Positions 51,573-60,849 of a DNA stretch of 64,000 bases are shown here, piece by piece. The position numbers and the translations under genes are program-made. The notes beneath the pieces were generated by a model that ran no database searches, had not been told where the DNA came from, and worked only from the letters and a program-made list of their open reading frames with translations. Each line of letters begins with the position of its first letter. Position 1 is the first letter of the stretch. The stretch spans positions 62,001-126,000 of the forward strand of contig DXFW01000002.1 of assembly GCA_019114225.1 (NCBI GenBank), in the 5' to 3' direction. The DNA comes from Candidatus Allofournierella pullicola. Its GTDB lineage: Bacteria; Bacillota; Clostridia; Oscillospirales; Ruminococcaceae.

Positions 51573-52370
51573 ATGGAAGAGCGCAAAAACATTCCCGGCG
51601 TGCCGGACTATACCGTGGAAATGCTGGCGGAAAAGCGCAGCGACTACTGCCTGCTCATCCCCATCATCAACGAAGGGGGCCGCATTCTGAAGGAACTGGA
51701 CCGGGCAAAGGCAGCCGGCGTGTGCGGCCTGGTGGATATCATCCTCTGCGACGGCGGCAGCACCGACGGCAGCATGGAGCTTCCCGGGCTGAAGAGCCGG
51801 GGCGTGAACTGCCTGCTCACCAAGACCGGCCCCGGCAAGCAGGGCGCGCAGCTTCGCATGGGGCTGCACTTTGCGCTGGAGCGGGGCTACGAGGGCATTC
51901 TGACCATCGACGGCAACAACAAGGATTCCATCGAAAGCGTGCCCTTGTTCCTTGAAAAATTGAGTGAGGGTTACGACCTGGTGCAGGGCAGCCGCTTCGT
52001 CAAGGGCGGCAAGGCGGTGAACACTCCGCTCTCCCGCTGGCTGGCGGTGCGCTTCATCCACGCGCCGGTCATCAGCCTGGCGGCCCGCCACTGGTTCACC
52101 GACACCACCAATGCCTACCGGGCCTACAGCCGCGCTTATCTGACCCACCCGGCGGTGCAGCCTCTGCGGGACATCTTCCCCGGCTATGAGCTGCTGGCCT
52201 ACCTCAGCGTGCGGGCCACCCAGCTGGGCCTCAAGGCCTGCGAGGTGCCTGTGGAGCGGGCCTATCCCAAAAACGAGCCCGCCCCCACCAAGATCAAGGG
52301 CTTCAAGGGCAATTCCAATCTTCTGAAAATCCTCTTTGCAGCGCTGGCAGGCAAATACGACCCGCAATAA
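51573..52370 (+). CDS. Glycosyltransferase family 2 protein
   Basis: The 265-residue cytoplasmic enzyme has a GT-A fold: LIPIINEGGRI at about 28, LCDGGSTDGSM near 67 (nucleotide and metal site), TIDGNNKDSIE near 118 and a C-terminal acceptor region. There is no clear membrane helix, so it may act on a soluble or lipid acceptor. The chosen ATG lies four bases after the preceding stop, with GGAGG somewhat far upstream. The C-terminal KIKGFKGNSNLLKILF is typical of enzymes related to dolichol-phosphate mannose synthase. Confidence 0.82.
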   Translation: MEERKNIPGVPDYTVEMLAEKRSDYCLLIPIINEGGRILKELDRAKAAGVCGLVDIILCDGGSTDGSMELPGLKSRGVNCLLTKTGPGKQGAQLRMGLHFALERGYEGILTIDGNNKDSIESVPLFLEKLSEGYDLVQGSRFVKGGKAVNTPLSRWLAVRFIHAPVISLAARHWFTDTTNAYRAYSRAYLTHPAVQPLRDIFPGYELLAYLSVRATQLGLKACEVPVERAYPKNEPAPTKIKGFKGNSNLLKILFAALAGKYDPQ

Positions 52371-52382
52371 GGGAGGCAAGGC

Positions 52383-53513
52383 ATGACCTACGACAAGATC
52401 ATTCTGGGCGCGGGGCTCTACGGCCTTTACGCCGCCGAACGGTGCGGCGCGGCGGGCCAAAGAGTTCTGGTGCTGGAGAAGGACCCGAGCCCTTTCCGGC
52501 GGGCCACCTACATCAATCAGGCGCGGGTGCACATGGGCTACCACTACCCCCGCAGCTACTCCACCGCCATCAAGAGCGCCCATTACTTCGAGCGTTTCTG
52601 CAAGGACTACGGCTTCTGCCTGCTGCGGGAGTTTGACCAGGTCTATGCCACCAGCGCCCACTTCTCCTGGACCAACGCCCAGGAATTCCGGCGCTTTTGC
52701 GCGGCGGCGAACATCCGCTGCGACGATGTGGCCCCTTCCAAATACTTCAATCCCGGCCAGTGCGACGGGGCGTTTCTCACCACCGAGTACACCTACGACG
52801 CGAACATCCTGAAAGAGCACTTTCTGAAGCGCATTTCCGCCATGGACAACGTCACCGTGCTCTATTCCCGCAAGCCGGAGGCCATCCGGCAGGCGGGCAG
52901 CGTCTGGCAGGTGAAGGCGGGGGATGTGAGCGCAGAAGCACCTTTCCTGCTCAACGCCACCTACGCCGGGGTGAACGAAGTCCACGCCATGCTGGGCTTC
53001 GAGCCTTTTAAAATAAAGTATGAGCTGTGCGAGATCATCCTCTGCACCGTGAACGACAAACTCAAGGACACCGGTATCACGGTGATGGACGGGCCCTTCT
53101 TTTCCATCATGCCCTTCGGACGCACGGGTTACCACAGCCTCACCAGCGTCACCTTCACCCCCCATGTGACCAGCTACGACAGCCTGCCCACCTTTGCCTG
53201 CCAGGCAAAAAGCGGCGGGTGCTGCCGCCCGGGGGACCTCTTCAACTGCAACGACTGTCCGGCAAAGCCCGCCAGCGCCTGGCCCCAGATGAGCCAGCTG
53301 GCCCGCAAGTATCTGAAAGAGGAATACGGCTTTGAGTACGCCGGCAGCCTGTTCAGCATGAAGCCCATCCTGAAGGCAAGCGAGATCGACGACTCCCGCC
53401 CCACGGTGATCCGCCGGTATTCCGACGCGCCGGCCTTTGTGAGCGTGCTTTCCGGCAAGATCAACACGGTATACGATTTGGACGAGGTGCTGCAAGATGG
53501 CTCAGAACAATAA
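52383..53513 (+). CDS. FAD-dependent oxidoreductase (DAO-like) with a cysteine cluster
   Basis: The 376-residue protein has the dinucleotide-binding motif GAGLYGLYAA (9-18) followed by VLVLEKDPSPF, as in D-amino acid oxidase-type flavoenzymes. It also carries Cys273, Cys280, Cys281, Cys289 and Cys292, spaced C-x6-CC-x7-C-x2-C, unusual for this fold and possibly a metal or iron-sulfur site. AGGGAGG precedes the ATG. It overlaps the following glycosyltransferase gene by 17 bases. The substrate is probably a sugar or amino sugar from the same cluster. Confidence 0.75.
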   Translation: MTYDKIILGAGLYGLYAAERCGAAGQRVLVLEKDPSPFRRATYINQARVHMGYHYPRSYSTAIKSAHYFERFCKDYGFCLLREFDQVYATSAHFSWTNAQEFRRFCAAANIRCDDVAPSKYFNPGQCDGAFLTTEYTYDANILKEHFLKRISAMDNVTVLYSRKPEAIRQAGSVWQVKAGDVSAEAPFLLNATYAGVNEVHAMLGFEPFKIKYELCEIILCTVNDKLKDTGITVMDGPFFSIMPFGRTGYHSLTSVTFTPHVTSYDSLPTFACQAKSGGCCRPGDLFNCNDCPAKPASAWPQMSQLARKYLKEEYGFEYAGSLFSMKPILKASEIDDSRPTVIRRYSDAPAFVSVLSGKINTVYDLDEVLQDGSEQ

Positions 53514-54420
53514 CAAAGAGAGCAATTTCATTTCGGCGGTGGTCTGCCTTCACGACGCGGGCCGCGCCGCGGCGGACTTTTTTGCCGTTCTGGACAAGGT
53601 GCTGGCAGAGCATTTTTCCCACTATGAACTGATCGCGGTGAACGACGGCTGCACCGACGACACGGTGCCGGCTTTGAAGGCGTGGGCCGCCGAACATCTT
53701 GAAGCACCCCTGACGGTGGTGAACATGAGCCTGCGCCAGGGCGTGGAGCGGGCGATGAACGCCGGGCTGGATGCGGCCATCGGTGACTTTGTGTTCGAAT
53801 TCGACCACCCGGTGATGAACTATGCGCCCGAGCTCATCTGGCAGGCTTACCAGAAAGCCCTCACCGGCTTTGACGTGGTCACCGTCTGCCCCAGCCGCCA
53901 GCGGCTGACGAGCAGCGCGTTCTACCGGGTGTTCAACAAGTTCAGCAACAGCCCCTACAAGCTTTCCACCGACGCCTTCCGGCTGGTGAGCCGCCGGGCC
54001 GTCAACCGGGTGAAGGCCATCAGCGACGATCTGGCCTACCGCAAGGCGGCCTACGCCGCCAGCGGCCTGGCCTGCGCCAGCCTGAGCTTTGAGGGCGCCG
54101 CCGGAGCCGACGACGGCCCGCGGCTGGACAAAGCGGTGGACAGCCTCGCCCTTTACACCGACGCGGGCTACAAACTGAGCCTTGGTATCAGCCTGGGGAT
54201 GATGTTCCTCACCCTGCTGGCGCTGGTGTACACGGTGGCGGTGTTCTGCCTGGGTCAGCCCATCGCCGGCTGGACCACCACCATGCTGCTGCTTTCTGCG
54301 GGGCTTTCGGGCCTGTTCTTCATCCTCACCATCGCGGTGAAGTACCTGAACCTGCTGGTGCGTCTTACCTTCAAAAAGCAGAGCTACCTCATCGAAGGCG
54401 TGGAGAAACTGCAGAAATAA
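53497..54420 (+). CDS. Polyprenyl-phosphate glycosyltransferase-like GT2 with membrane tail
   Basis: The 307-residue protein has a GT-A domain (VNDGCTDDTVPAL near 48, LRQGVERAMNAGLDAA, FEFDHPVMNY near 100) followed by two helices (about 230-250 and 262-285). This is the layout of DPM1/GtrB-type enzymes that load a sugar onto undecaprenyl phosphate. The usual DADLQ metal motif is replaced by FEFDHP, so activity may be changed. Its product would be the donor for the GT-C-like protein encoded next. Confidence 0.78.
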   Translation: MAQNNNKESNFISAVVCLHDAGRAAADFFAVLDKVLAEHFSHYELIAVNDGCTDDTVPALKAWAAEHLEAPLTVVNMSLRQGVERAMNAGLDAAIGDFVFEFDHPVMNYAPELIWQAYQKALTGFDVVTVCPSRQRLTSSAFYRVFNKFSNSPYKLSTDAFRLVSRRAVNRVKAISDDLAYRKAAYAASGLACASLSFEGAAGADDGPRLDKAVDSLALYTDAGYKLSLGISLGMMFLTLLALVYTVAVFCLGQPIAGWTTTMLLLSAGLSGLFFILTIAVKYLNLLVRLTFKKQSYLIEGVEKLQK

Positions 54421-54436
54421 AGGAACGGTTCATTCA

Positions 54437-56134
54437 ATGAAACGCTTTTTTCAAAAGGATATGAGCCGCCGCGCCTTCTGGATCGCGGTGGCGCTGGTGG
54501 TGCTTGCAAAGCTGGCCGTCAGCCGGTTCCAGATGATCTGGGTCTGGGTGGACGGCGCGCCCATCGACGATGAACTGATGTTCCGGGCGGCCCAGAGTAT
54601 CTCCGCCGGCCAGTGGCTGGGGGAGTACGACTGGCTCACCCTGTCAAAACACATGTTCTTCGCGGTGTGGCTGGCGCTGTGCAACGCGCTGCACATTCCT
54701 TATCTTGCGGCGGGCCAGCTGCTGGCCTGCGGCGCGGCGCTGGCCTCTGCGCTGGCCTTCGCCCCGGTGCTGCGGCGGTACAAAAGCCGCTTTCTGGTGT
54801 TCGCCCTGCTGGCCTTCAGCCCGGCGGTGAGCGCCAGCTTCACCCTGCGCGTTTACCGGGACAACATCTTCCCGGCCCTGTGCATGCTCTTCTTCGCGGG
54901 GCTTTGCGGCTGGGCGCTGCGCTGGCGCGGGCCGCTGGCAAAGGGCCTGCCCTGGCTGGGCATGTCCGGTCTGGGCCTTGCCCTTGCCTGGCTGACCCGG
55001 GAGGACGGCATGTGGCTGCTGCCCTTTGCCGCCGCGGGCAGCCTCATCCTGCTCGTCACCGCCCTGCGGGCGGCAATGCCCCTGGCAAAAAAACTGGCCC
55101 GGTGCGCCGCGCTGGCCATCCCCTTCGCCCTGCTGGCGGCGGGGATCCTGGCCTTCAGTGCCGTGAACTACGCTCACTACGGTGTGTTCACCGTGAGCGA
55201 CTTTTCCTCCGGCGGCTTTTCCGCCGCCATGGGCGCCATGACGCGGGTGGAAGCAGGCCAGTGGCAGCCGCTGGTGAGCGTGAACGCCGAAGCCCGGCAG
55301 CTGCTCTATGAAAAGGTGCCCGCGCTGGCCCCTCTGGAGAAATGGCTGGAGGAGGACGAGGACCTGCAGAACAGCTTCCGCAACCCGGAGCTGGACGACT
55401 ACCAGTCCGGCAGCTTCTACTGGGCCATCCGCAAGGCGGCCTATTATGAGGGCGTTTACGACAGCGCCCAAAAGGCCGAAGAATACTGGCAGGGCGTGGC
55501 GGACGCCATTAACGCCCTGTGCGACGCGGGGGAGCTGCCCTCAAACGGCCCCAAACGCACCGGCACCACGCCCCCCATCCGGGCGGAGTATGTGGGCCCG
55601 GTTCTGGCGGAGGGGGCACGCAGTTTGTGGTACTCGCTGACCTTTGGCGGGTGCGAGCCCTATGACGCGGAGAACCTCTCCATCGGCCCCGTCGAAGACC
55701 TGGCGGTGTGGGAGGATTACCTCGGCCAGCGCACCAACTCCGCCGCCCAGGCGGGCACGGCGCTGCCCTATTACAGCCCGGTGCAGCGGCTGGTCTATTT
55801 CGGCCTGGAAGCGCTGCGGGCTGTCTACGCCGTGGCGCTGCCCGCGGCCTTTGCGGCGGCGGTGGTGCTGCAGGTGAAAAATTCGGCGGCGCTGCTGGGC
55901 GACGCGCGCAAAAAGCGGCCCATCGCTCCCGGCAGGGGCATGCTGGCGCTGCTGCTGGCGGGGCTTTTTGCCATGGCGCTGCTGCGCTGCTTTATGATCG
56001 CCTTCGTGGAGGTGTCCAGCTTCAACATCGGCACCTACGCGATGTATCTCTCCACCGTGCACCCGCTGCTGCTTTTGTTCAGTGCGGCGGGCATTCTCAC
56101 CCTCTGGAAGGAGAACGTCTCATGGCAGAACTGA
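54437..56134 (+). CDS. GT-C-like polytopic membrane protein
   Basis: The 565-residue protein has about 11-12 helices. DGAPIDDELMFRAA in the first outer loop (near 39-52) carries the Asp pair expected of GT-C glycosyltransferases, and a long outer domain covers about 270-440. It follows a DPM1-like gene and is the likely user of a lipid-linked sugar. It overlaps the next gene by 13 bases. No specific family name can be given with confidence. Confidence 0.65.
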   Translation: MKRFFQKDMSRRAFWIAVALVVLAKLAVSRFQMIWVWVDGAPIDDELMFRAAQSISAGQWLGEYDWLTLSKHMFFAVWLALCNALHIPYLAAGQLLACGAALASALAFAPVLRRYKSRFLVFALLAFSPAVSASFTLRVYRDNIFPALCMLFFAGLCGWALRWRGPLAKGLPWLGMSGLGLALAWLTREDGMWLLPFAAAGSLILLVTALRAAMPLAKKLARCAALAIPFALLAAGILAFSAVNYAHYGVFTVSDFSSGGFSAAMGAMTRVEAGQWQPLVSVNAEARQLLYEKVPALAPLEKWLEEDEDLQNSFRNPELDDYQSGSFYWAIRKAAYYEGVYDSAQKAEEYWQGVADAINALCDAGELPSNGPKRTGTTPPIRAEYVGPVLAEGARSLWYSLTFGGCEPYDAENLSIGPVEDLAVWEDYLGQRTNSAAQAGTALPYYSPVQRLVYFGLEALRAVYAVALPAAFAAAVVLQVKNSAALLGDARKKRPIAPGRGMLALLLAGLFAMALLRCFMIAFVEVSSFNIGTYAMYLSTVHPLLLLFSAAGILTLWKENVSWQN

Positions 56135-57336
56135 TCGTGGTGGGCGCGGGTGCCGCCGGACTGATGGCGACGGGCGCGGCCTGCCGGCTGGGCCACCGGG
56201 TCACGGTGCTGGAACACAGCGAAATGCCCGGCAAAAAGATCCTCGTCACCGGCAAGGGGCGGTGCAACGTCACCAACGAGTGCGATGAGAACACCTTTTT
56301 GCAGAACGTGCGCACCAATCCCCGGTTTTTGTTCTCCTCCATCCACGCCTTTCCGCCCTCGGCCACCATGGAGCTGTTCGAGGAACTGGGCGTGCCCCTC
56401 AAGACCGAGCGGGGCCGCCGGGTGTTCCCGGTGAGCGACCGGGCCGAGGACATCCGCGCCGCGCTGCTGCGGTACGCGGCCGGCGCCAACATCGTGATGG
56501 ACGGGGCAAAGAGCCTCGTGCTGGAAGAGGGGCGCTGCACGGGCGTGGTCACCAAGGGCGGCCGCCGTCTTTTGGCCGACGGCGTGCTGGTGGCCACCGG
56601 CGGCGTGTCCTACCCCGGCACCGGCTCCACCGGCGACGGCTACAAACTGGCAAAACAGGCGGGCCACTCCATCGTGGAGCCGGTGCCCAGCCTGTGCAGC
56701 CTGGTCAGCCCGGACCCCGCCTGCAAAAAGATGATGGGCCTTTCGCTGCGTAACGTCACCCTGACCCTGCTGCGGGACGACAGGCCCGTGTTCAGCGAGC
56801 TGGGAGAAATGCTGTTCACCCATTTCGGCATTTCCGGGCCGCTGACCCTCTCCGCCTCCAGCTACATCCGGGAGATGGAAAAGCACCGCTGGACCGCCGA
56901 AATCGACCTGAAGCCTGCCCTGGACGAGGACCAGCTCTACGCCCGGGTGGGCCGGGACTTCCAGCTGCTGGGAGCCAAGAGCGCCCAGGGCGCGCTGGCA
57001 AAGCTGCTGCCTGCCAGCATGCAGCCGGTGATGGTGGAACGCTGGGGCGTTGACCCGGCGCTGAAGGCCAGCCAGATCGACAAGGAGAGCCGCCGCCGTC
57101 TTGTGAGGCTGATGAAGCACTGGACGGTGCCCGTCACCGCCCGGGGCGACCTGGCCCACGCGGTCATCACCAGCGGCGGGGTGAACGTGAAGGAAGTGGA
57201 CCCCCGCACCATGGCCTCCAAACTCTGCCCCGGCCTCTTCTTCGCCGGCGAGGTGCTGGACGTGGACGCCTACACCGGGGGCTATAACCTGCAAATCGCC
57301 TTCTGCACCGCCCAGGCGGCGGCGCGGGCTTTTTGA
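56122..57336 (+). CDS. HI0933/YhiN-family flavoprotein
   Basis: The 404-residue protein has the FAD motif GAGAAGLMA (7-15), GKGRCNVTNEC (46-56) and GGVSYPGTGSTGDGYKLAKQAGH. It ends FFAGEVLDVDAYTGGYNLQIAF, all hallmarks of the widespread HI0933 (BaiN/YhiN) family. Members are predicted NAD(P)-dependent reductases; one is a bile acid dehydrogenase-like enzyme, but most are uncharacterised. AAGGAG lies nine bases before the ATG. It precedes cmk in many Clostridia, and here by 49 bases. Confidence 0.93.
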   Translation: MAELIVVGAGAAGLMATGAACRLGHRVTVLEHSEMPGKKILVTGKGRCNVTNECDENTFLQNVRTNPRFLFSSIHAFPPSATMELFEELGVPLKTERGRRVFPVSDRAEDIRAALLRYAAGANIVMDGAKSLVLEEGRCTGVVTKGGRRLLADGVLVATGGVSYPGTGSTGDGYKLAKQAGHSIVEPVPSLCSLVSPDPACKKMMGLSLRNVTLTLLRDDRPVFSELGEMLFTHFGISGPLTLSASSYIREMEKHRWTAEIDLKPALDEDQLYARVGRDFQLLGAKSAQGALAKLLPASMQPVMVERWGVDPALKASQIDKESRRRLVRLMKHWTVPVTARGDLAHAVITSGGVNVKEVDPRTMASKLCPGLFFAGEVLDVDAYTGGYNLQIAFCTAQAAARAF

Positions 57337-57385
57337 CACGGCGGACCGCGCCGCCGGAACACGAAAAACAAGGAGCATGAACGCA

Positions 57386-58054
57386 ATGATCTCTGTGGCC
57401 ATCGACGGCCCCTCCGGGGCCGGAAAATCCAGCCTGGCGAAGCGCCTTGCCAAAGAGCTGGGCTATCTCTATGTGGACACCGGCGCCATGTACCGGGCCA
57501 TCGGCCTGTACGCAAAGCGGGCCGGGGCGGACACCAAAAACGCCGCCGCCGTGGCGGCGCTGCTGCCCCAGGTCCGGGTGGAGCTGAAGTACGTGGACGG
57601 CACCCAGCGGGTGCTGCTGTGCGGTGAGGACGTGAGCGAGGCCATCCGCGCCGAAGCCATCGGCATGGCGGCCAGCGACGTGTCCGCCCACCCGGCGGTC
57701 CGCTCCTTCCTGCTGGACACCCAGCGGAACATGGCCCTCACCCACGACCTGCTCATGGACGGCCGGGACATCGGCACCGTCATCCTGCCGAACGCCACCG
57801 TGAAGATCTTCCTCACCGCCTCCCCCGAGGCCCGGGCAAAGCGCCGCATGCTGGAACTGCAGCAGAAGGGCCAGCCGGCGGACTACGAAACGGTGCTGGA
57901 GGACATCCGCCAGCGGGACTGGCAGGACACCCACCGGGCCACGGCGCCCCTGAAACAGGCGGAGGACGCGGTGCTGGTGGACACCAGCGAGCTGGATTTT
58001 GAAGAGAGCTTCCAGACTCTCAAAAACCTCATCCTTGACCGGGTGGGGCACTAA
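57386..58054 (+). CDS. cmk: Cytidylate kinase
   Basis: The enzyme phosphorylates CMP and dCMP with ATP. The 222-residue protein has the P-loop GPSGAGKSS (about 8-16), DTGAMYRAI, the NMP-binding region GEDVSEAIRAEAIGMAASDVSAHPAVR and MDGRDIGTVILPNA. The second ATG was chosen because AAGGAG is about ten bases before it; the first ATG is one base from that site. It is followed by plsC and ispH-rpsA, a conserved Clostridia order. Confidence 0.97.
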   Translation: MISVAIDGPSGAGKSSLAKRLAKELGYLYVDTGAMYRAIGLYAKRAGADTKNAAAVAALLPQVRVELKYVDGTQRVLLCGEDVSEAIRAEAIGMAASDVSAHPAVRSFLLDTQRNMALTHDLLMDGRDIGTVILPNATVKIFLTASPEARAKRRMLELQQKGQPADYETVLEDIRQRDWQDTHRATAPLKQAEDAVLVDTSELDFEESFQTLKNLILDRVGH

Positions 58055-58071
58055 GAGAAGGGAGACGGGCA

Positions 58072-58686
58072 ATGCTTTACGCGATCATTGTGCCCCTTGC
58101 GTGGGTCATCTGGCACCTGGGCTTCGCCATCAAGGTGGTGGGCCGGGAGAATCTGCCCAAGGACGGCCGGGGCTTCGTGCTGGCCCCCAACCACCTCTCC
58201 GCCATCGACCCGGTGTTCGTGGTGCTGGCCCGCTTCTGGGGCAAAAAAATGCTGGTGATGGCCAAGGAAGAGGTCATGCACGTGAATCCATTCTTCACCT
58301 GGTTCTTCCATCAGGTGGGGGTGTTCGGCGTCACCCGCGGCCGGGGCGACACCACCGCCGTGGAGGACGCCATCGAAAAGGTGCGGGCCGGGCAGGGGCT
58401 GCTCATCTTCCCCGAAGGCACCCGCTCCAAGACCGGCGAGCCGGGCAAGCTGAAAAGCGGCGCCTTTGTCATCGCCAGCGCCGCCGGGGTGGACATGATC
58501 CCCTGCCGTATCATCTACCGCCACGGCCGCATGCGGCTGTTCAGCCGGGTGCGGGTGTGCTTCGGCGAGCCCATCCCCGCCGGGACGCTGTATCTGGGCG
58601 AGCACAAGAGCGCCTCCAAGCTGCGGGAAAACAAGCAGCTGCTGCTGGACGCCTGGCAGAAGCTCTATGACGAGAACCACTTTTGA
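58072..58686 (+). CDS. plsC: 1-acyl-sn-glycerol-3-phosphate acyltransferase
   Basis: The enzyme acylates lysophosphatidic acid to phosphatidic acid in membrane lipid synthesis. The 204-residue protein has an N-terminal hydrophobic segment, the catalytic motif NHLSAIDP (His-x4-Asp) near 43-50, and FPEGTRSKTG near 118-127 for the phosphate. The partner positions GVFGVTRGRGD lie between. AAGGGAG precedes the ATG. It sits between cmk and ispH-rpsA. Confidence 0.95.
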   Translation: MLYAIIVPLAWVIWHLGFAIKVVGRENLPKDGRGFVLAPNHLSAIDPVFVVLARFWGKKMLVMAKEEVMHVNPFFTWFFHQVGVFGVTRGRGDTTAVEDAIEKVRAGQGLLIFPEGTRSKTGEPGKLKSGAFVIASAAGVDMIPCRIIYRHGRMRLFSRVRVCFGEPIPAGTLYLGEHKSASKLRENKQLLLDAWQKLYDENHF

Positions 58687-58700
58687 GTGAGGAGAGCGCC

Positions 58701-60626
58701 ATGAAGATCATCAAGGCAAAGACCGCCGGCTTCTGCTTCGGCGTGGACCGGGCGGTGAAGCTCACCACCGAATTGGCAAAAAACGGGCACAAGGTGGCCA
58801 CCCTGGGCCCGCTCATCCACAACCCCCAGTGCGTGGCCGAGCTGGAGGCGCTGGGCGTGGTCACCGCCGGCACGCTGGCGGATGTGCCGGAGGGCTACGA
58901 GCTGGTCATCCGCAGCCACGGGGTGCCCCGGTCGGTCTACGACCAGATCGAAGCGGCGGGCATTGAGTGCCACGACGCCACCTGCCCCTTCGTGGCCAAG
59001 ATCCACCGGATCGCCCGCAAGGCCAGCGAGGAGGGCGCGGCGCTGCTGGTGGCGGGAGACGCGGCCCACCCGGAGGTGCAGGGGATCGTGGGACACACCG
59101 ACGGAGAGGTGTTCGTTTTTTCCGATCTTTCCCAGCTGGAGGGCTGGCAGGGCCCCGAAACCCCCGAAAAACCCGTTTTTGTAGTGGCGCAAACCACGTT
59201 TCAGGTTACAAAATGGCAAGAATGTGCCGCGTTTATAAAAAAAGGGTATACAAACGCCAAAATATTTGATACAATATGTAGTGCGACGTGGACGAGGCAA
59301 CAGGAAGCGGAAGACCTCAGCCAAAAATGCGACCTGATGGTCGTCATTGGTGGTCATCATTCTTCCAACACCCAGAAGCTGGCAGCAGTCGCCGCGAAGC
59401 ACACCCGGTGTGTTACGGTGGAGACGGCCAAGGAGCTGGATCCGGCCTGGTTTTCCGGGGTGCGAACGGTGGGTGTTACAGCCGGGGCTTCCACGCCATC
59501 GTCTATTATTGAGGAGGTACTTAACAGTATGAGTGAAGAAATCCGTGAAGAGATGAGCTTTGCCGAACTTTTTGCCGAAAGCGAAGCGAATCTCAAGCCT
59601 GTGTTCGCAGGCAAGGTCGTGGAGGGCACTGTTACCAGCGTTGCGCCCAATGAGGTGCAGGTGGACATCGGCACCAAACACACCGGCTTTGTGAAGGTGA
59701 GCGAACTCACCGACGATCCTTCTGCCAACGCGGAAGATCTGGTCAAGGTTGGGGACAAGCTGGACCTCGTCGTCGAAAAGGTCAACGATCAGGAAGGCGT
59801 TGCCTACCTGTCCCGCAAGCGTCTGGAAGCCATGAAGGGCATGGAGGAGGTCCGCAAGGCCGCCGAGGAAGGCACCGTCATGGAAGGCGTGGTCACCGAG
59901 ACCAACAAGGGCGGCGTGATCGTTCTGGTCAAGGGCGTGAAGGTGTTCGTGCCCCGCAGCCAGGCCACCATGCGCCGCGATGAAGACATCAACGCTCTGG
60001 TGAAGCAGAACGTGAAGCTGGTCATCACCGAGTGCGCCGGCCGCAAGATCGTGGGCTCCATCAACAAGGTCACCGCCGAGGCCAATGCCGCCAAGCGTGA
60101 GGCCTTTTGGTCCACCGTCGAGGTGGGCAACACCTACACCGGCGTGGTCAAGAGCCTGACCGCTTACGGCGCCTTCGTGGACGTGGGCGGCGTGGACGGC
60201 CTGTGCCACATCAGCGAGCTGAGCTGGAACCGCATCAAGCACCCCAGCGAGGTCGTGAACGTGGGCGACACCATCGAGGTGTATGTCAAGGCTCTGGACA
60301 CCGAGAACCACAAGGTCTCTCTGGGCTACAAGAAGGCCGAGGACAACCCCTGGGTCAAGCTGCAGAACGAGTATCCCATCGGCAGCGTGTTCACCGCCCC
60401 TGTGGTGAGCATTACCAAGTTTGGCGCTTTCGTGCGCATTCTGCCCGGCATTGACGGCCTGGTCCACATCAGCGAGATCAGCAACGAGCGTGTGGAGAAG
60501 GTCAGCGACGTGCTGAAGGTGGGCGACGAGGTCAAGGTCAAGCTGCTGGACGTGGACTTCGACAAGAAGCGTATCAGCCTGTCCATGAAGGCCCTGCTGA
60601 ACGACGAGGCCGAGGACGCCGAGTGA
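58701..60626 (+). CDS. ispH-rpsA: IspH fused to ribosomal protein S1
   Basis: Residues 1-276 are 4-hydroxy-3-methylbut-2-enyl diphosphate reductase, the last MEP-pathway enzyme. The three iron-sulfur cysteines are Cys12 (FCFGVDRA), Cys95 (DATCPF) and Cys193 (DTICSAT). Residues 277-641 are an S1 protein with four S1 RNA-binding repeats. The last two ([19 protein letters not shown] and [19 protein letters not shown]) are the most typical. Such fusions are well known in Clostridia. GAGGAG lies before the ATG. At the junction, GAGGAGGT and an in-frame ATG at 59529 could start free S1. The ATG six codons upstream of 58701 is absent, only a TTG, so it was rejected. Confidence 0.96.
   Translation: MKIIKAKTAGFCFGVDRAVKLTTELAKNGHKVATLGPLIHNPQCVAELEALGVVTAGTLADVPEGYELVIRSHGVPRSVYDQIEAAGIECHDATCPFVAKIHRIARKASEEGAALLVAGDAAHPEVQGIVGHTDGEVFVFSDLSQLEGWQGPETPEKPVFVVAQTTFQVTKWQECAAFIKKGYTNAKIFDTICSATWTRQQEAEDLSQKCDLMVVIGGHHSSNTQKLAAVAAKHTRCVTVETAKELDPAWFSGVRTVGVTAGASTPSSIIEEVLNSMSEEIREEMSFAELFAESEANLKPVFAGKVVEGTVTSVAPNEVQVDIGTKHTGFVKVSELTDDPSANAEDLVKVGDKLDLVVEKVNDQEGVAYLSRKRLEAMKGMEEVRKAAEEGTVMEGVVTETNKGGVIVLVKGVKVFVPRSQATMRRDEDINALVKQNVKLVITECAGRKIVGSINKVTAEANAAKREAFWSTVEVGNTYTGVVKSLTAYGAFVDVGGVDGLCHISELSWNRIKHPSEVVNVGDTIEVYVKALDTENHKVSLGYKKAEDNPWVKLQNEYPIGSVFTAPVVSITKFGAFVRILPGIDGLVHISEISNERVEKVSDVLKVGDEVKVKLLDVDFDKKRISLSMKALLNDEAEDAE
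59247..59275 (+). promoter_or_regulatory. Possible internal promoter for the S1 half
   Basis: TATACA (59247-59252), 17 bases, TACAAT (59270-59275), lying in an A+T-rich island within the otherwise GC-rich ispH part. It lies about 250 bases before the internal start at 59529. Confidence 0.45.
59510..59531 (+). promoter_or_regulatory. Internal ribosome binding site and start at the IspH-S1 junction
   Basis: GAGGAGGT lies about 11 bases before an in-frame ATG at 59529-59531 ([10 protein letters not shown]). Translation from here would give a 365-residue free ribosomal protein S1 with all four repeats. Confidence 0.5.
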
Positions 60627-60640
60627 TCCATTCCGAACCA

Positions 60641-60678
60641 AAAAAACACCGTCTGCTTTTGCAGACGGTGTTTTTTTG
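60641..60678 (+). terminator. Terminator of the cmk-plsC-ispH-rpsA operon
   Basis: A perfect 14-bp stem (60643-60656 with 60661-60674) with a TTTT loop is followed by seven or more T. Confidence 0.92.
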
Positions 60679-60771
60679 CGCCCGAACGCCGGGCGGCGGA
60701 AAACCGGCAGTGCGGCTTTCGGCCCGCTGAAAGCCCGCGGAAAAAGGTTGGACGGAGGGGTCGCCCCGCCG

Positions 60772-60780
60772 TGGTACAAT
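60772..60780 (+). promoter_or_regulatory. Extended -10 promoter of the FHA-PP2C cluster
   Basis: TGG directly followed by TACAAT (60775-60780) fits an extended -10 element. TTGGAC lies too far upstream (21 bases) to be a good -35 box. It is about 60 bases before the FHA gene. Confidence 0.45.
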
Positions 60781-60849
60781 GCAGGCATTGAACAAAGGCC
60801 GGGCCGCGAGCACCGGCGCGTCCCGGCCAAGATGAAGGAGGAATACACC

